Assembly (NCBI GenBank): GCA_018812385.1
Contig: JAHJDU010000450.1
Location: 1-17,796 of the forward strand
Source: Pseudomonadota bacterium
Lineage (GTDB): Bacteria > Desulfobacterota > Desulfobacteria > Desulfobacterales > Desulfobacteraceae
Direction of reading: 5' to 3'
DNA: 17,796 bases
This document shows, in pieces, positions 1 to 7,126 of the stretch. The position numbers and the translations under genes were made by a program. Below the pieces are notes generated by a model. The model was not told the origin of the DNA, did no database searches, and was given only the letters and a program-made list of their open reading frames with translations. Positions within the stretch are counted from its first letter, which is position 1, and each line of letters opens with the position of its first letter.

Positions 1-101
1 CAACCCTTGAACAAACGAAAGGGAACAAAACCAAGGCTGCAAGAATCTTAAATATCACGCGAACCACACTCAACAGCAAATTGAAAAAATATGGGATATA
101 A
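1..101 (+). CDS. C-terminal end of a sigma-54 (NtrC-type) activator, partial
   Basis: The gene enters from the left edge with its reading frame starting at base 3, and ends at TAA 99-101. The visible 32 codons contain KTKAARILNITRTTLNSKL followed by KKYGI and the stop. This is the Fis-type helix-turn-helix (HTH_8) that closes most NtrC-family enhancer-binding proteins. The receiver or sensor domain and the AAA+ domain lie outside the window, so the input signal is unknown. It converges with the porin and efflux operon on the other strand. Because two sigma-54 promoters with a shared palindromic upstream site occur further right, this protein is a reasonable candidate for their activator, but that is inference from proximity. 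The family call is fairly firm; the role is not. Confidence 0.75.
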   Translation, partial: TLEQTKGNKTKAARILNITRTTLNSKLKKYGI

Positions 102-132
102 TAATATAGATATAGATATTTAGAAATGATTG

Positions 133-172
133 GCCAAGCTCAAATATTAATTGTGTATATTATGAGCTTGGC
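133..172. terminator. Hairpin between convergent genes, probable bidirectional terminator
   Basis: A perfect 10-bp inverted repeat, GCCAAGCTCA at 133-142 and TGAGCTTGGC at 163-172, flanks a 20-nt AT-rich loop. It lies between the stop of the sigma-54 activator (101) and the stop of the porin gene on the opposite strand (216). Only a short TTT follows on the plus strand, so it is not a textbook intrinsic terminator. Position and symmetry suggest it ends transcription from both sides. Confidence 0.55.
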
Positions 173-215
173 TTTGACATCTTGTTCGATTTATCGAAAA
201 TAGTCTGAAGAACTA

Positions 216-1460
216 CTAAAATGAATAAATCAGCCGGGTTCTCAAATCAGTGGCATCGTTTGCATTGTTTTCGTAGTCCAGAATTGAATAATCAACAGAA
301 ACTGCAAATCCTTTTAACATTCCTTTTAATGCTTCGCCAAAAGTATATTCCATATTTAAAGTATATTCTTCAAGATCAGAATTTGCATTCGGGTTATCAA
401 AATCAGTGTATCTGATTTTTGAACTCAACCCGTGATATTTATATGCTGCACCGATCTGATAAGCGTCAGTACCTGCTTCAAATGAGCCTGATCCGGCTGT
501 TTTAGTCGTTCCAGTATAATGATAATAGGCGCCCTGGCCAACCCCCCTGAAAACTCTCGCATCTCCTGCAGATCCACCCGTCGAAGTGTAACCCGCAAAT
601 AGATCAAGGCCATGGACGTTTATTCCTGTTTGAAAGCCATACAAATCATTATCACGGCTCGTTGAGACGTCATAGTCAGTATAATAATATTGAGCAGCCA
701 CAAAAGGTTTCAAAGCCATATTAAACGTATATTTGGCATCAGCATAAAATCCTGCAACATTATCAACAACATCGGCATATTGTGCCTGGACTGTTAAACC
801 TTTTATCGAAGAATTTTTCAAATAGACTAAATACATTCCATCATCACCGATATCATAAAACTCACCTGGATCACCATCACCATTATTTTCAAATTTTACA
901 AAGGAATTATCACCATAGTTTGATTTATCGGTTCTGGTCTGATACTTTCTTGCCCATCCTGCAGTTATTATGGTGTCTGGAATATTTTCATTGCTGATAA
1001 AATATGTTTCAAAGGATTCTTTGATCAGGCGGGACCCTGATCCGGCCAAAAGCGGAAGCGATACAAATTGTCTTCCTCCTTTAAATTCTGTCTTATCAAT
1101 TTTATATTGCAAATACGCTTCGGAAAGGACCGCACCGTCGGCATCCAGACTTCCGGCTGTTTTATTATCCTTATCATCTTTATATCCAACAAAAGAAGCC
1201 TGAAGATTTGTACCGAGTTTCAAACCATATAAGCTGCCCGTCACATATTTTAAATTGCCGCCATAGGTCCAGATATAGCTGTCATTTTTCCCAGCTCCGT
1301 CAAAAGTTTGAGAAAAATAATAAGATTTCAGGGTTCCGCTCACTTTTCCTTTTGAAAACGCATCTGACAAAGAAGTGGAATAATCGTCAGCTATGGCCGT
1401 TGACATCATCCAAACCGAAATGATCACTGCCAATAAATTGAGTTGAATATTTTTTTTCAT
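216..1460 (-). CDS. OprD-family outer-membrane porin
   Basis: Predicted 414-residue beta-barrel porin for small solutes. It starts with a Sec signal peptide (MKKNIQLNLLAVIISV..., likely cleavage after AIA at about residue 24). It continues with OprD-like blocks such as YGGNLKYVTGSLYGLKLG, EAYLQYKIDKTEFKGGRQ and NENIPDTIITAGW, and ends in aromatic-terminated Y-S-F, as barrels do for BAM recognition. The ATG at 1460 is chosen because GGAGG lies about 6 nt upstream; an in-frame ATG at 1514 would add 18 residues ahead of the signal peptide. The gene follows the small Met/His-rich gene at 1570 on the same strand after a 109-bp gap with two hairpins, so it may be co-transcribed or independently controlled. 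Its substrate cannot be read from the sequence. Confidence 0.8.
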   Translation of the reverse strand: MKKNIQLNLLAVIISVWMMSTAIADDYSTSLSDAFSKGKVSGTLKSYYFSQTFDGAGKNDSYIWTYGGNLKYVTGSLYGLKLGTNLQASFVGYKDDKDNKTAGSLDADGAVLSEAYLQYKIDKTEFKGGRQFVSLPLLAGSGSRLIKESFETYFISNENIPDTIITAGWARKYQTRTDKSNYGDNSFVKFENNGDGDPGEFYDIGDDGMYLVYLKNSSIKGLTVQAQYADVVDNVAGFYADAKYTFNMALKPFVAAQYYYTDYDVSTSRDNDLYGFQTGINVHGLDLFAGYTSTGGSAGDARVFRGVGQGAYYHYTGTTKTAGSGSFEAGTDAYQIGAAYKYHGLSSKIRYTDFDNPNANSDLEEYTLNMEYTFGEALKGMLKGFAVSVDYSILDYENNANDATDLRTRLIYSF

Positions 1461-1486
1461 CTTGCCTCCATTAAATAGTGCCTGAC

Positions 1487-1505
1487 CGAAAACACCGTGT
1501 TTTCG
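1487..1505 (-). promoter_or_regulatory. Hairpin in the porin leader
   Basis: CGAAAACA (1487-1494), loop CCG, TGTTTTCG (1498-1505) makes a perfect 8-bp stem with a 3-nt loop, 27 nt upstream of the porin ATG. It could be an RNA leader structure affecting translation or a dyad operator in DNA. It has no following T-run on the minus strand, so it does not look like a terminator for the operon. Confidence 0.4.
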
Positions 1506-1522
1506 TTCAAACACTAAGTATG

Positions 1523-1554
1523 GGCCTGTATCAAAGACATCTCTGATACAGGCC
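1523..1554 (-). terminator. Hairpin at the end of the efflux operon
   Basis: GGCCTGTATCA (1523-1533) pairs perfectly with TGATACAGGCC (1544-1554), an 11-bp stem with a 10-nt loop, starting 16 nt past the stop of the Met/His-rich gene. On the minus strand it lacks a clear U-tract. It may be a weak or factor-assisted terminator, or a stabilising stem that lowers porin expression relative to the pump genes. Confidence 0.5.
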
Positions 1555-1569
1555 TGAATTTATTTTACA

Positions 1570-2079
1570 CTATTTCATTTCATAGTCAAATTTGTCCATT
1601 AATTTTTTATTTCCTAAAACTAATTTGGTGGCAATGGTGTATACCCCCTTTTTCTTCATGTCTGCAGTAGTGCCGAATCCCTCACTCATAAACATTCCCA
1701 TCACTTTTTGAGCATCCCCCTGGGCATTCTTGATCATAAAACCCACTTTCCCTTTTAAAACAGCCTTATGATTTTTGTCCATTATATAAACCATGAGGTG
1801 GTGTGGTTTGTCCATTTCCTTTTCTGCTATGTTATGGGATGCATCCATGGCAGCTTTATCCTTATCATCGGTTTTTTTGTCCCGAAGATCCATGAAGTGG
1901 TAGGACAGCATGTATCCGTCCACGATAGATTCGTGAATCAAAGCACCTATCTTATCAGATTTTTCCATGTCGTGTCCTTTCATGTCACTGCTTGTGGCAA
2001 AGACAGCACCGGCACAGAAAACAGACAGAACAAGTACGCTCATCATCAGTTTCATCGTTTTTTTCATCATTTCTTTCAT
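1570..2079 (-). CDS. Small periplasmic Met/His-rich protein of the efflux operon
   Basis: 169 residues with a signal peptide (hydrophobic LMMSVLVLSVFCAGAVFA, likely cleavage near residue 28). The mature part is rich in possible copper/silver ligands: I count 15 Met and 7 His after residue 28, including MKGHDM, KPHHLMVYIM and MGMFM. From about residue 93 the pattern (HHLMVYIMD.., ..GKVGFMI, ..KKGVYTIATKLVLG) resembles the beta-sandwich of YtkA-like domains, but no family is identified with certainty. It lies 23 bp downstream of cusA, with an AAGGA ribosome site before the ATG. By position it could do the job CusF does in Escherichia coli, carrying Cu(I)/Ag(I) to the adaptor. That role is inferred; it is not homologous to CusF as far as I can see. 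Confidence 0.65.
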   Translation of the reverse strand: MKEMMKKTMKLMMSVLVLSVFCAGAVFATSSDMKGHDMEKSDKIGALIHESIVDGYMLSYHFMDLRDKKTDDKDKAAMDASHNIAEKEMDKPHHLMVYIMDKNHKAVLKGKVGFMIKNAQGDAQKVMGMFMSEGFGTTADMKKKGVYTIATKLVLGNKKLMDKFDYEMK

Positions 2080-2102
2080 TGTTAAATCCTTTTGTTTAAT
2101 GT

Positions 2103-5100
2103 TTATTTTGGTTTAATTTCCCACGTTTTCCACAGGTTATAAATTACAGGTATAATGATCAAGGTCATTATGGTTGATGAGATAAGCCCTCCCACCATGG
2201 GTGCTGCGATACGTTTCATTATCTGCGATCCTGCACCAGACCCATACATTACGGGTAATAGCCCTATTAAAGTTGTGGCAACGGTCATTATAAGCGGACG
2301 AACCCTTTCAACAGCACCCTCAATGATCGATTCATGAAGGTCGGTTGAAGAATTCATCTCTTTTAAGCTTTTTTTTCTGGTGAACACTTCATCAAGGTAA
2401 ACAAGCATGACAATCCCTGTCTCTGTGGCAAGTCCGGCAAGGGCGATAAAGCCAACACCAACAGCAACGGACAAGTTATAATCAAGAAGATATATGAGCC
2501 ATATCCCACCCAAAAGAGCAAAGGGCAGGCTTACCATGACAATGATAACCTCGATGATATTGCTGAAATGAATATACAGAAGAATAAAAATAACAAGCAG
2601 TGTCGCCGGAATGATGACATTCAATGTTTTTCTTGCCTTTTCCATGTATTCATACTGCCCTGACCAGATAATGGAATATCCTGCCGGCAGAGTTATTTTT
2701 TTATCAATAAGTTTTTTGGCACCTTTAACATAAGTGCCGACATCAATGTCTTTTATGTCAATATAAACCCAGGCCGTCCTTTTTGAATTTTCACTCTTAA
2801 TCCCTGCAGGTCCCTTATGGATGGAAATATCAGCTAGATGGGTTAACGGAACCTGTTCACCAGCTGGTGTGGGAACCATTACCCTTTTTATCATATCAAT
2901 ATTGTCCCTGAATTCTCTATTATATCTCAGGTTAACGGGGTACCGTTCAAGCCCTTCTATGGTGTAGGTAACGTTCATTCCGCCAATGGCGGTTTGGATA
3001 ATATCCTGAACATCCTGTACAAGAAGACCATACCGGGCAATATTTTTTCTGTTTATTATAAAATCAAGATAGTTTCCGCCTGTAACACGTTCTGAAAAAG
3101 CTGAAAGGGTTCCTGGATGGCTCCTTAAAGTGGCTTCAATGGTTTCACCGATCTGGGCCAGAGTTTCAAGATCAGGCCCCATGATTTTAATACCAACCGG
3201 GGTTTTAATCCCCGTGGAAAGCATATCTATCCGGGTTTTAATAGGCATGGTCCAGGCATTGGTAAGCCCTGGAAACCGGACAGCCTGGTTCAGATCATCA
3301 GTCAGTTCTTTGATGGTAATGTATCGTTCTTCCGGCATCACCCAGGACAATGGTGTTTTCAGAAAGGAAGGCCAGCTTGAAAAAAACAGTTCGTTTTTTT
3401 TCTTTCGCCATTCATGGAGTATTTTACCATGGATTTTTTCAGGCCAGATCCAGGTCAATGGTTTTTTTACCCATCCGGGCCAGGCTGAAAAAAATCGATT
3501 TTTTTCAATTGTTTCATATTCAACCTGGGGTCTGAGCACAATCACGGTCTCTATCATGGAAAGGGGTGCAGGATCCGTTGAAGTTTCTGCACGGCCTATT
3601 TTACCCATAGTCGTCTTGACTTCAGGAAATCTCTGGATAATTTTATCGGTCTGCTGCAAAAGTTCTTTTGCCTTGGTAATGGAGATACCCGGCAAGGTTG
3701 TGGGCATGTACAAAAGATCCCCTTCGTTTAAAGGCGGCATAAACTCGCTGCCAACATGGGTAATTGGATACCAGGTGATACCAATGGCAACAAGGGCGAT
3801 AAGAATGGTCATTTTTTTCCATTTTAAGACAATCTTTATTATGGGAAGATAAAGTTTTATTAAAACCCTTGCAACAGGGTTTCTTTTTTCTGAAATTATT
3901 TTTTGAGAACAAAGGCAAAAATAAAGAAAAATCGAAATTCCAATGGCAACAACAAGGCTTAAATCCGGTAGATTCACTCCGGCAATACCAGCAAAGATGA
4001 CCGCAAAAGGAGGGCCTGCGATTGCTGCAACCCAGAGTGACAATTTTTTCTTTTTAGAAAGAGTGGGATCAATTGGATTTTCCAGAACAAAAAAGGTCAT
4101 CAGCACCGGGATAATTGTAATAGCTAAAATAGAGGAGGCTGCCATGGCCGTTGTTTTGGTATAGGCAAGTGGCCTGAACAATCTTCCGGACTGCTCTCCC
4201 AGGCTAAAAACAGGAAGAAATGAGACGGTGATGATCAAAAGACTGAAAAACAGTGCAGGTCCTACTTCTTTGGAAGCATCTATGATGATTTGTGTGTGAG
4301 TTTTTTTGCCCCGGTCCCGTTCAAGGTGCTTGTGGGCATTCTCAACCAGAACAATGGAAGCATCCACCATAACACCAATGGCAATGGCAATCCCGCCAAG
4401 GCTCATTATGTTTGCATTAATCCCCATTGGATACATGATTAAAAATGACATTAAAATGCCAACAGGCAGTGTAAAAATTGCTACAAATGCAGACCTGAAA
4501 TGTAAAAGAAAGAGAATACAGATGGCAGCAACAACAATCATTTCTTCAGTCAGTTTTGTTTTCAGGGTGTCAACAGCTCTTTCAATCAAGGCAGATCTGT
4601 CATAACCCGTTAGAATTTCCACACCTTCGGGAAGACCTTTTTGAAGATCTTTTAATTTTTCCTTAACTTTTTTAATGACTTCAAGGGCATTTTCACCATA
4701 GCGCATAATCACTACACCGCCGGCGGCTTCACCTTCACCGTTCCATTCAAGGATACCCCGTCGCAGTTCCGGCCCGATGTGAACATTTGCAATATCTTTT
4801 AATAAAATCGGGGTTCCTTTTTCATCAAAGGAAACGGCAATATTTTTTATATCTTCAACAGATTTTATATATCCCAGGCCCCGAACCATGAATTCGGTTT
4901 CACCAATTTCAATGAGCTTGCCTCCCACATCAGAATTAGATCGCTTTATGGCATTTTTAATTTTTTGGATGGGAATATTATATGAAAGCAGTTTGTTTGG
5001 ATCCACTTCCACCTGGTATTGTTTTACAAACCCACCAATGCTTGCGACTTCCGATACCCCGGGAACAGCAGTCAGCTCATATCTTAAAAACCAGTCCTGA

Positions 5101-5576
5101 ATGGAACGAAGCTCTTGCAGATCAGTTTTGCCTGTTGTGTCCTTTAAAACATATTCAAATGCCCAGCCAACCCCTGTTGCATCAGGCCCCAGACTCGGGG
5201 TAACACCCTGGGGCAGCCGGGCCGAGACAAAATTTAAATACTCCATTACCCTGGATCTTGCCCAGTAAAGATCGGTACCGTCTTCAAAAATTAGGTAGAC
5301 AAAAGAATACCCGAAAAATGAGTATCCTCTGACGACTTTTGCAAAGGGAACACTGAGCATAGCTGTGGTTAAGGGATAAGTGATCTGATCCTCAACAACC
5401 TGGGGCGCCTGCCCTGGATATTCAGTATAGACAATCACCTGAACATCGGACAGATCAGGAATGGCATCAAGGGGGGTTTTAAGCATGGCAAAAATCCCCG
5501 CGGCAATGATAAACAGCGTAGCAAGTACAACCATAAACCTGTTATTGACAGACCACTCAATTATTTTTTCTATCAT
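2103..5576 (-). CDS. cusA: CusA/CzcA-type heavy-metal RND efflux pump
   Basis: 1157-residue inner-membrane proton-driven pump. Family marks are DAIPDLSDVQVIV near the N-terminus, the TM4 segment GVMVDASIVLVENAHK with the proton-relay Asp405, and GSGAGSQIMKRIAAPMVGG near the end. Three methionines line up with the E. coli CusA relay (573/623/672): Met624 in LLYMPTT, Met674 in LSMIETV and Met785 in RIDMLSTG. This favours Cu(I)/Ag(I) over Zn/Co/Cd. It is about 110 residues longer than E. coli CusA (1047) because of two insertions. Residues about 505-560 add two hydrophobic helices between TM6 and TM7. Residues about 690-750 carry a tandem FFS-WP-PL-W-PE motif. AAGGTGA lies just upstream of the ATG. 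The gene follows the adaptor with a 110-bp gap. Confidence 0.92.
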   Translation of the reverse strand: MIEKIIEWSVNNRFMVVLATLFIIAAGIFAMLKTPLDAIPDLSDVQVIVYTEYPGQAPQVVEDQITYPLTTAMLSVPFAKVVRGYSFFGYSFVYLIFEDGTDLYWARSRVMEYLNFVSARLPQGVTPSLGPDATGVGWAFEYVLKDTTGKTDLQELRSIQDWFLRYELTAVPGVSEVASIGGFVKQYQVEVDPNKLLSYNIPIQKIKNAIKRSNSDVGGKLIEIGETEFMVRGLGYIKSVEDIKNIAVSFDEKGTPILLKDIANVHIGPELRRGILEWNGEGEAAGGVVIMRYGENALEVIKKVKEKLKDLQKGLPEGVEILTGYDRSALIERAVDTLKTKLTEEMIVVAAICILFLLHFRSAFVAIFTLPVGILMSFLIMYPMGINANIMSLGGIAIAIGVMVDASIVLVENAHKHLERDRGKKTHTQIIIDASKEVGPALFFSLLIITVSFLPVFSLGEQSGRLFRPLAYTKTTAMAASSILAITIIPVLMTFFVLENPIDPTLSKKKKLSLWVAAIAGPPFAVIFAGIAGVNLPDLSLVVAIGISIFLYFCLCSQKIISEKRNPVARVLIKLYLPIIKIVLKWKKMTILIALVAIGITWYPITHVGSEFMPPLNEGDLLYMPTTLPGISITKAKELLQQTDKIIQRFPEVKTTMGKIGRAETSTDPAPLSMIETVIVLRPQVEYETIEKNRFFSAWPGWVKKPLTWIWPEKIHGKILHEWRKKKNELFFSSWPSFLKTPLSWVMPEERYITIKELTDDLNQAVRFPGLTNAWTMPIKTRIDMLSTGIKTPVGIKIMGPDLETLAQIGETIEATLRSHPGTLSAFSERVTGGNYLDFIINRKNIARYGLLVQDVQDIIQTAIGGMNVTYTIEGLERYPVNLRYNREFRDNIDMIKRVMVPTPAGEQVPLTHLADISIHKGPAGIKSENSKRTAWVYIDIKDIDVGTYVKGAKKLIDKKITLPAGYSIIWSGQYEYMEKARKTLNVIIPATLLVIFILLYIHFSNIIEVIIVMVSLPFALLGGIWLIYLLDYNLSVAVGVGFIALAGLATETGIVMLVYLDEVFTRKKSLKEMNSSTDLHESIIEGAVERVRPLIMTVATTLIGLLPVMYGSGAGSQIMKRIAAPMVGGLISSTIMTLIIIPVIYNLWKTWEIKPK
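3330..3494 (-). repeat. Tandem 36-residue repeat inside the CusA pore-domain insertion
   Basis: Residues 695-713 (FFSAWPGWVKKPLTWIWPE) and 731-749 (FFSSWPSFLKTPLSWVMPE) are two copies of one motif, 36 residues (108 nt) apart. The DNA is also similar: both copies share runs such as CAATGGT, GGCCAG and TGAAAAAAA on the plus strand, pointing to a duplication within the gene. The insertion falls between the Met674 strand and the Met785 loop, in the periplasmic porter region. Confidence 0.75.
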
Positions 5577-5590
5577 GGGAAATCACCTTT

Positions 5591-5686
5591 TTATTCCATA
5601 TCTTTGAAAAAACTGTCTTTGGTTTCCTTGTCATCCGTTTCCATGTCATCAAAGAAATTATCCTGCTTTTCTTTTTCTGCAGGAAC
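5591..5686 (-). other. In-frame 31-codon extension after the cusB stop
   Basis: Immediately after the cusB TAA (5687-5689) the same frame stays open for 31 codons to a second TAA at 5591-5593. It encodes an acidic, aromatic tail with two similar pieces, DNFFDDME and DSFFKDME. The following gene (cusA) starts 14 nt later. The tail looks like real protein sequence cut off by a single stop codon. It could be a recent nonsense change, occasional readthrough, or chance. No good ribosome site precedes the internal ATG at 5644, so a separate small protein is less likely. Confidence 0.5.
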
Positions 5687-7102
5687 TTATTTGGATTCAA
5701 TCATTTTCTGAATTGCTTCTCTAAGTTTTGATTCTGAATCAAGCAGAAACTGACCAGAAATCACAACACGATCATCCTGGGCAAGCCCGCTTAAAATTTC
5801 TACCCTGCCATTATCAAGATAAATGCCAGTCTGTATTTTCCGGGGCGTAAATTTCCCCTCTCCTTTGGTAACAAAAACGATTTTTTTCTCTCCCGAATGG
5901 ATCACTGCTTCAGAAGGGATTGAAATTCCCTCTCTATTTAACCCCGTATTGATAAAAATTTTTGCAAACATGTCCGGCATAAGTTCGCCATGCTTGTTTT
6001 CAAAAGCGATTCGTATGATGACATCCCTTGTTTTTTTCTGAAGGTAAGGGAAAATATAGGATATTTCCCCCGTATATATTTTTTCAGGATTATAAGACAG
6101 GGTCATTTCGACCTGCTGCCCTTTGGATACCAGGTTTTGTTCATACTCAAAAATGTGGGCTTCAACCCATACAGAGGAGAGATCTGAAATGGTAAAAAGG
6201 CTTTCACCTGGTTTGGCAAATGCACCCTCAATGATGTTTTTATGGGTGATAACGCCGGTAAACGGTGACCTTACCAGGATTGATTTTTTTACTTCGCCAT
6301 TTTTTTCAATGGAGTCGATTTCCAGGTCCGCAATATCAAAATAACCCAGTCTTTGTCTTGCTGAAACAAGAATTTCCCTGTTCAGGCTTGTTTTATTTTT
6401 TTGAAAGTTTTTAAAGGCAGACAAATACTCTTCCTGGGATGCCAGAAGAGAGGGAGAATAAATTTCATACAGGGGCTGTCCTTTTTCTACAAAAAAACCA
6501 GTGTAATCTGCATAAAGTTTTTCAATCCACCCGCCAGTCTTCTGGCTTACGATACCCGTGCGGGTTTCATCAAAGGTAATATGCCCATATGTTTTTATTG
6601 CATGATGAAGCAAGCCTTTTTCTGCTTTTTCAATTTTCAACCCCATATTCTGCTCCACAACAGGGTCTATCTTTATATCAACCCCGCCCACAAGCTCGTC
6701 TTCATAGACCGGGACAAGGTCCATATCCATCTTACTTTTCCCGGGTTGTTCATAAATTTCAGTCGGGTCCATCGGAGCTTTCCAGTATACAATTTTCCGC
6801 TCCTGGCTTTTGGAATCACCGGCAACCGCATCTTCATATACGGGAACCAGATCCATGCCCATTTTGCTTTTGCCGGGCTTGTCATATATTTCCATGGGGT
6901 CCATTGGGGCTCGCCAGTAAATTGCTTTTTTTTCTTGATACCCTGTATTCTCTGTTTCAATCTGGCCAACAGCATTAGCGTGCTTGCCTTGTTCCGGGTT
7001 GATACCCATATATTTGAATACTGCAAAAAAAGCTGAGCCAGTAATCATAGCCGTGATTAAAACCGTTAAAACAATGAGTTTTTTATTGCTCGTTTGGTTC
7101 AT
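5687..7102 (-). CDS. cusB: CusB-type periplasmic adaptor with two metal-binding domains
   Basis: 471-residue membrane-fusion protein linking the RND pump to the outer-membrane channel. An N-terminal hydrophobic anchor (about residues 9-29) is followed by two copies of a small heavy-metal-binding domain at about 61-91 and 105-134. Each has the form YW-APMDP-EIY-PGKSKM-MDLVPVYED. In many proteins this domain carries cysteines (CPMHP...CPKCGM); here methionines remain and cysteines are absent, as seen in CusB-type adaptors. The rest has the usual barrel-sandwich and hairpin motifs: GWIEKLYADYTGFFVEKGQP and YSPSLLASQEEYL, then SPFTGVI and PGESLFTISDLS-VWVEA. The start has AGGGGAA upstream. It lies 24 nt after the second outer-membrane factor gene. 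The stop may be premature, since the frame continues for 31 codons. Confidence 0.9.
   Translation of the reverse strand: MNQTSNKKLIVLTVLITAMITGSAFFAVFKYMGINPEQGKHANAVGQIETENTGYQEKKAIYWRAPMDPMEIYDKPGKSKMGMDLVPVYEDAVAGDSKSQERKIVYWKAPMDPTEIYEQPGKSKMDMDLVPVYEDELVGGVDIKIDPVVEQNMGLKIEKAEKGLLHHAIKTYGHITFDETRTGIVSQKTGGWIEKLYADYTGFFVEKGQPLYEIYSPSLLASQEEYLSAFKNFQKNKTSLNREILVSARQRLGYFDIADLEIDSIEKNGEVKKSILVRSPFTGVITHKNIIEGAFAKPGESLFTISDLSSVWVEAHIFEYEQNLVSKGQQVEMTLSYNPEKIYTGEISYIFPYLQKKTRDVIIRIAFENKHGELMPDMFAKIFINTGLNREGISIPSEAVIHSGEKKIVFVTKGEGKFTPRKIQTGIYLDNGRVEILSGLAQDDRVVISGQFLLDSESKLREAIQKMIESK
6701..6922 (-). repeat. Duplicated metal-binding domain in cusB
   Basis: Two copies of about 30 residues, 44 residues (132 nt) apart, are nearly identical in protein and clearly alike in DNA. 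Differences are Trp-Arg/Trp-Lys, Pro-Met/Pro-Thr, Asp-Lys/Glu-Gln and Met-Gly-Met/Met-Asp-Met. Each copy offers several Met residues suited to Cu(I)/Ag(I). The duplication raises the ligand number at the N-terminus, where E. coli CusB binds and passes on metal through Met21/36/38. Confidence 0.8.
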
Positions 7103-7126
7103 GTTTAAGTTCCCCTATAATTTTCA

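Noticed and set aside
170..187. Possible sigma-54 site at GGCTTTGACATCTTG
   Set aside because: No GC at the required 10-nt spacing after GG, and no gene downstream on that strand.
1463..1480. Possible sigma-54 site before the porin (AGGCAC on the minus strand)
   Set aside because: The -24 half is partial, the -12 lacks TTGC, and it would lie on top of the porin ribosome site.
1461..1514. Longer start for the porin, 18 codons upstream
   Set aside because: It would place a polar stretch before the signal peptide and it overlaps the leader hairpin; the ATG at 1460 has a clear GGAGG.
3130..3852. 240-codon open frame on the plus strand inside cusA
   Set aside because: It is antisense to conserved cusA codons, has no ribosome site and no recognisable domain; its length follows from the codon composition of the pump gene.
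6401..7036. 211-codon open frame on the plus strand inside cusB
   Set aside because: Its sequence is the antisense of the duplicated metal-binding units and the adaptor core; no family resemblance, so treated as a shadow.
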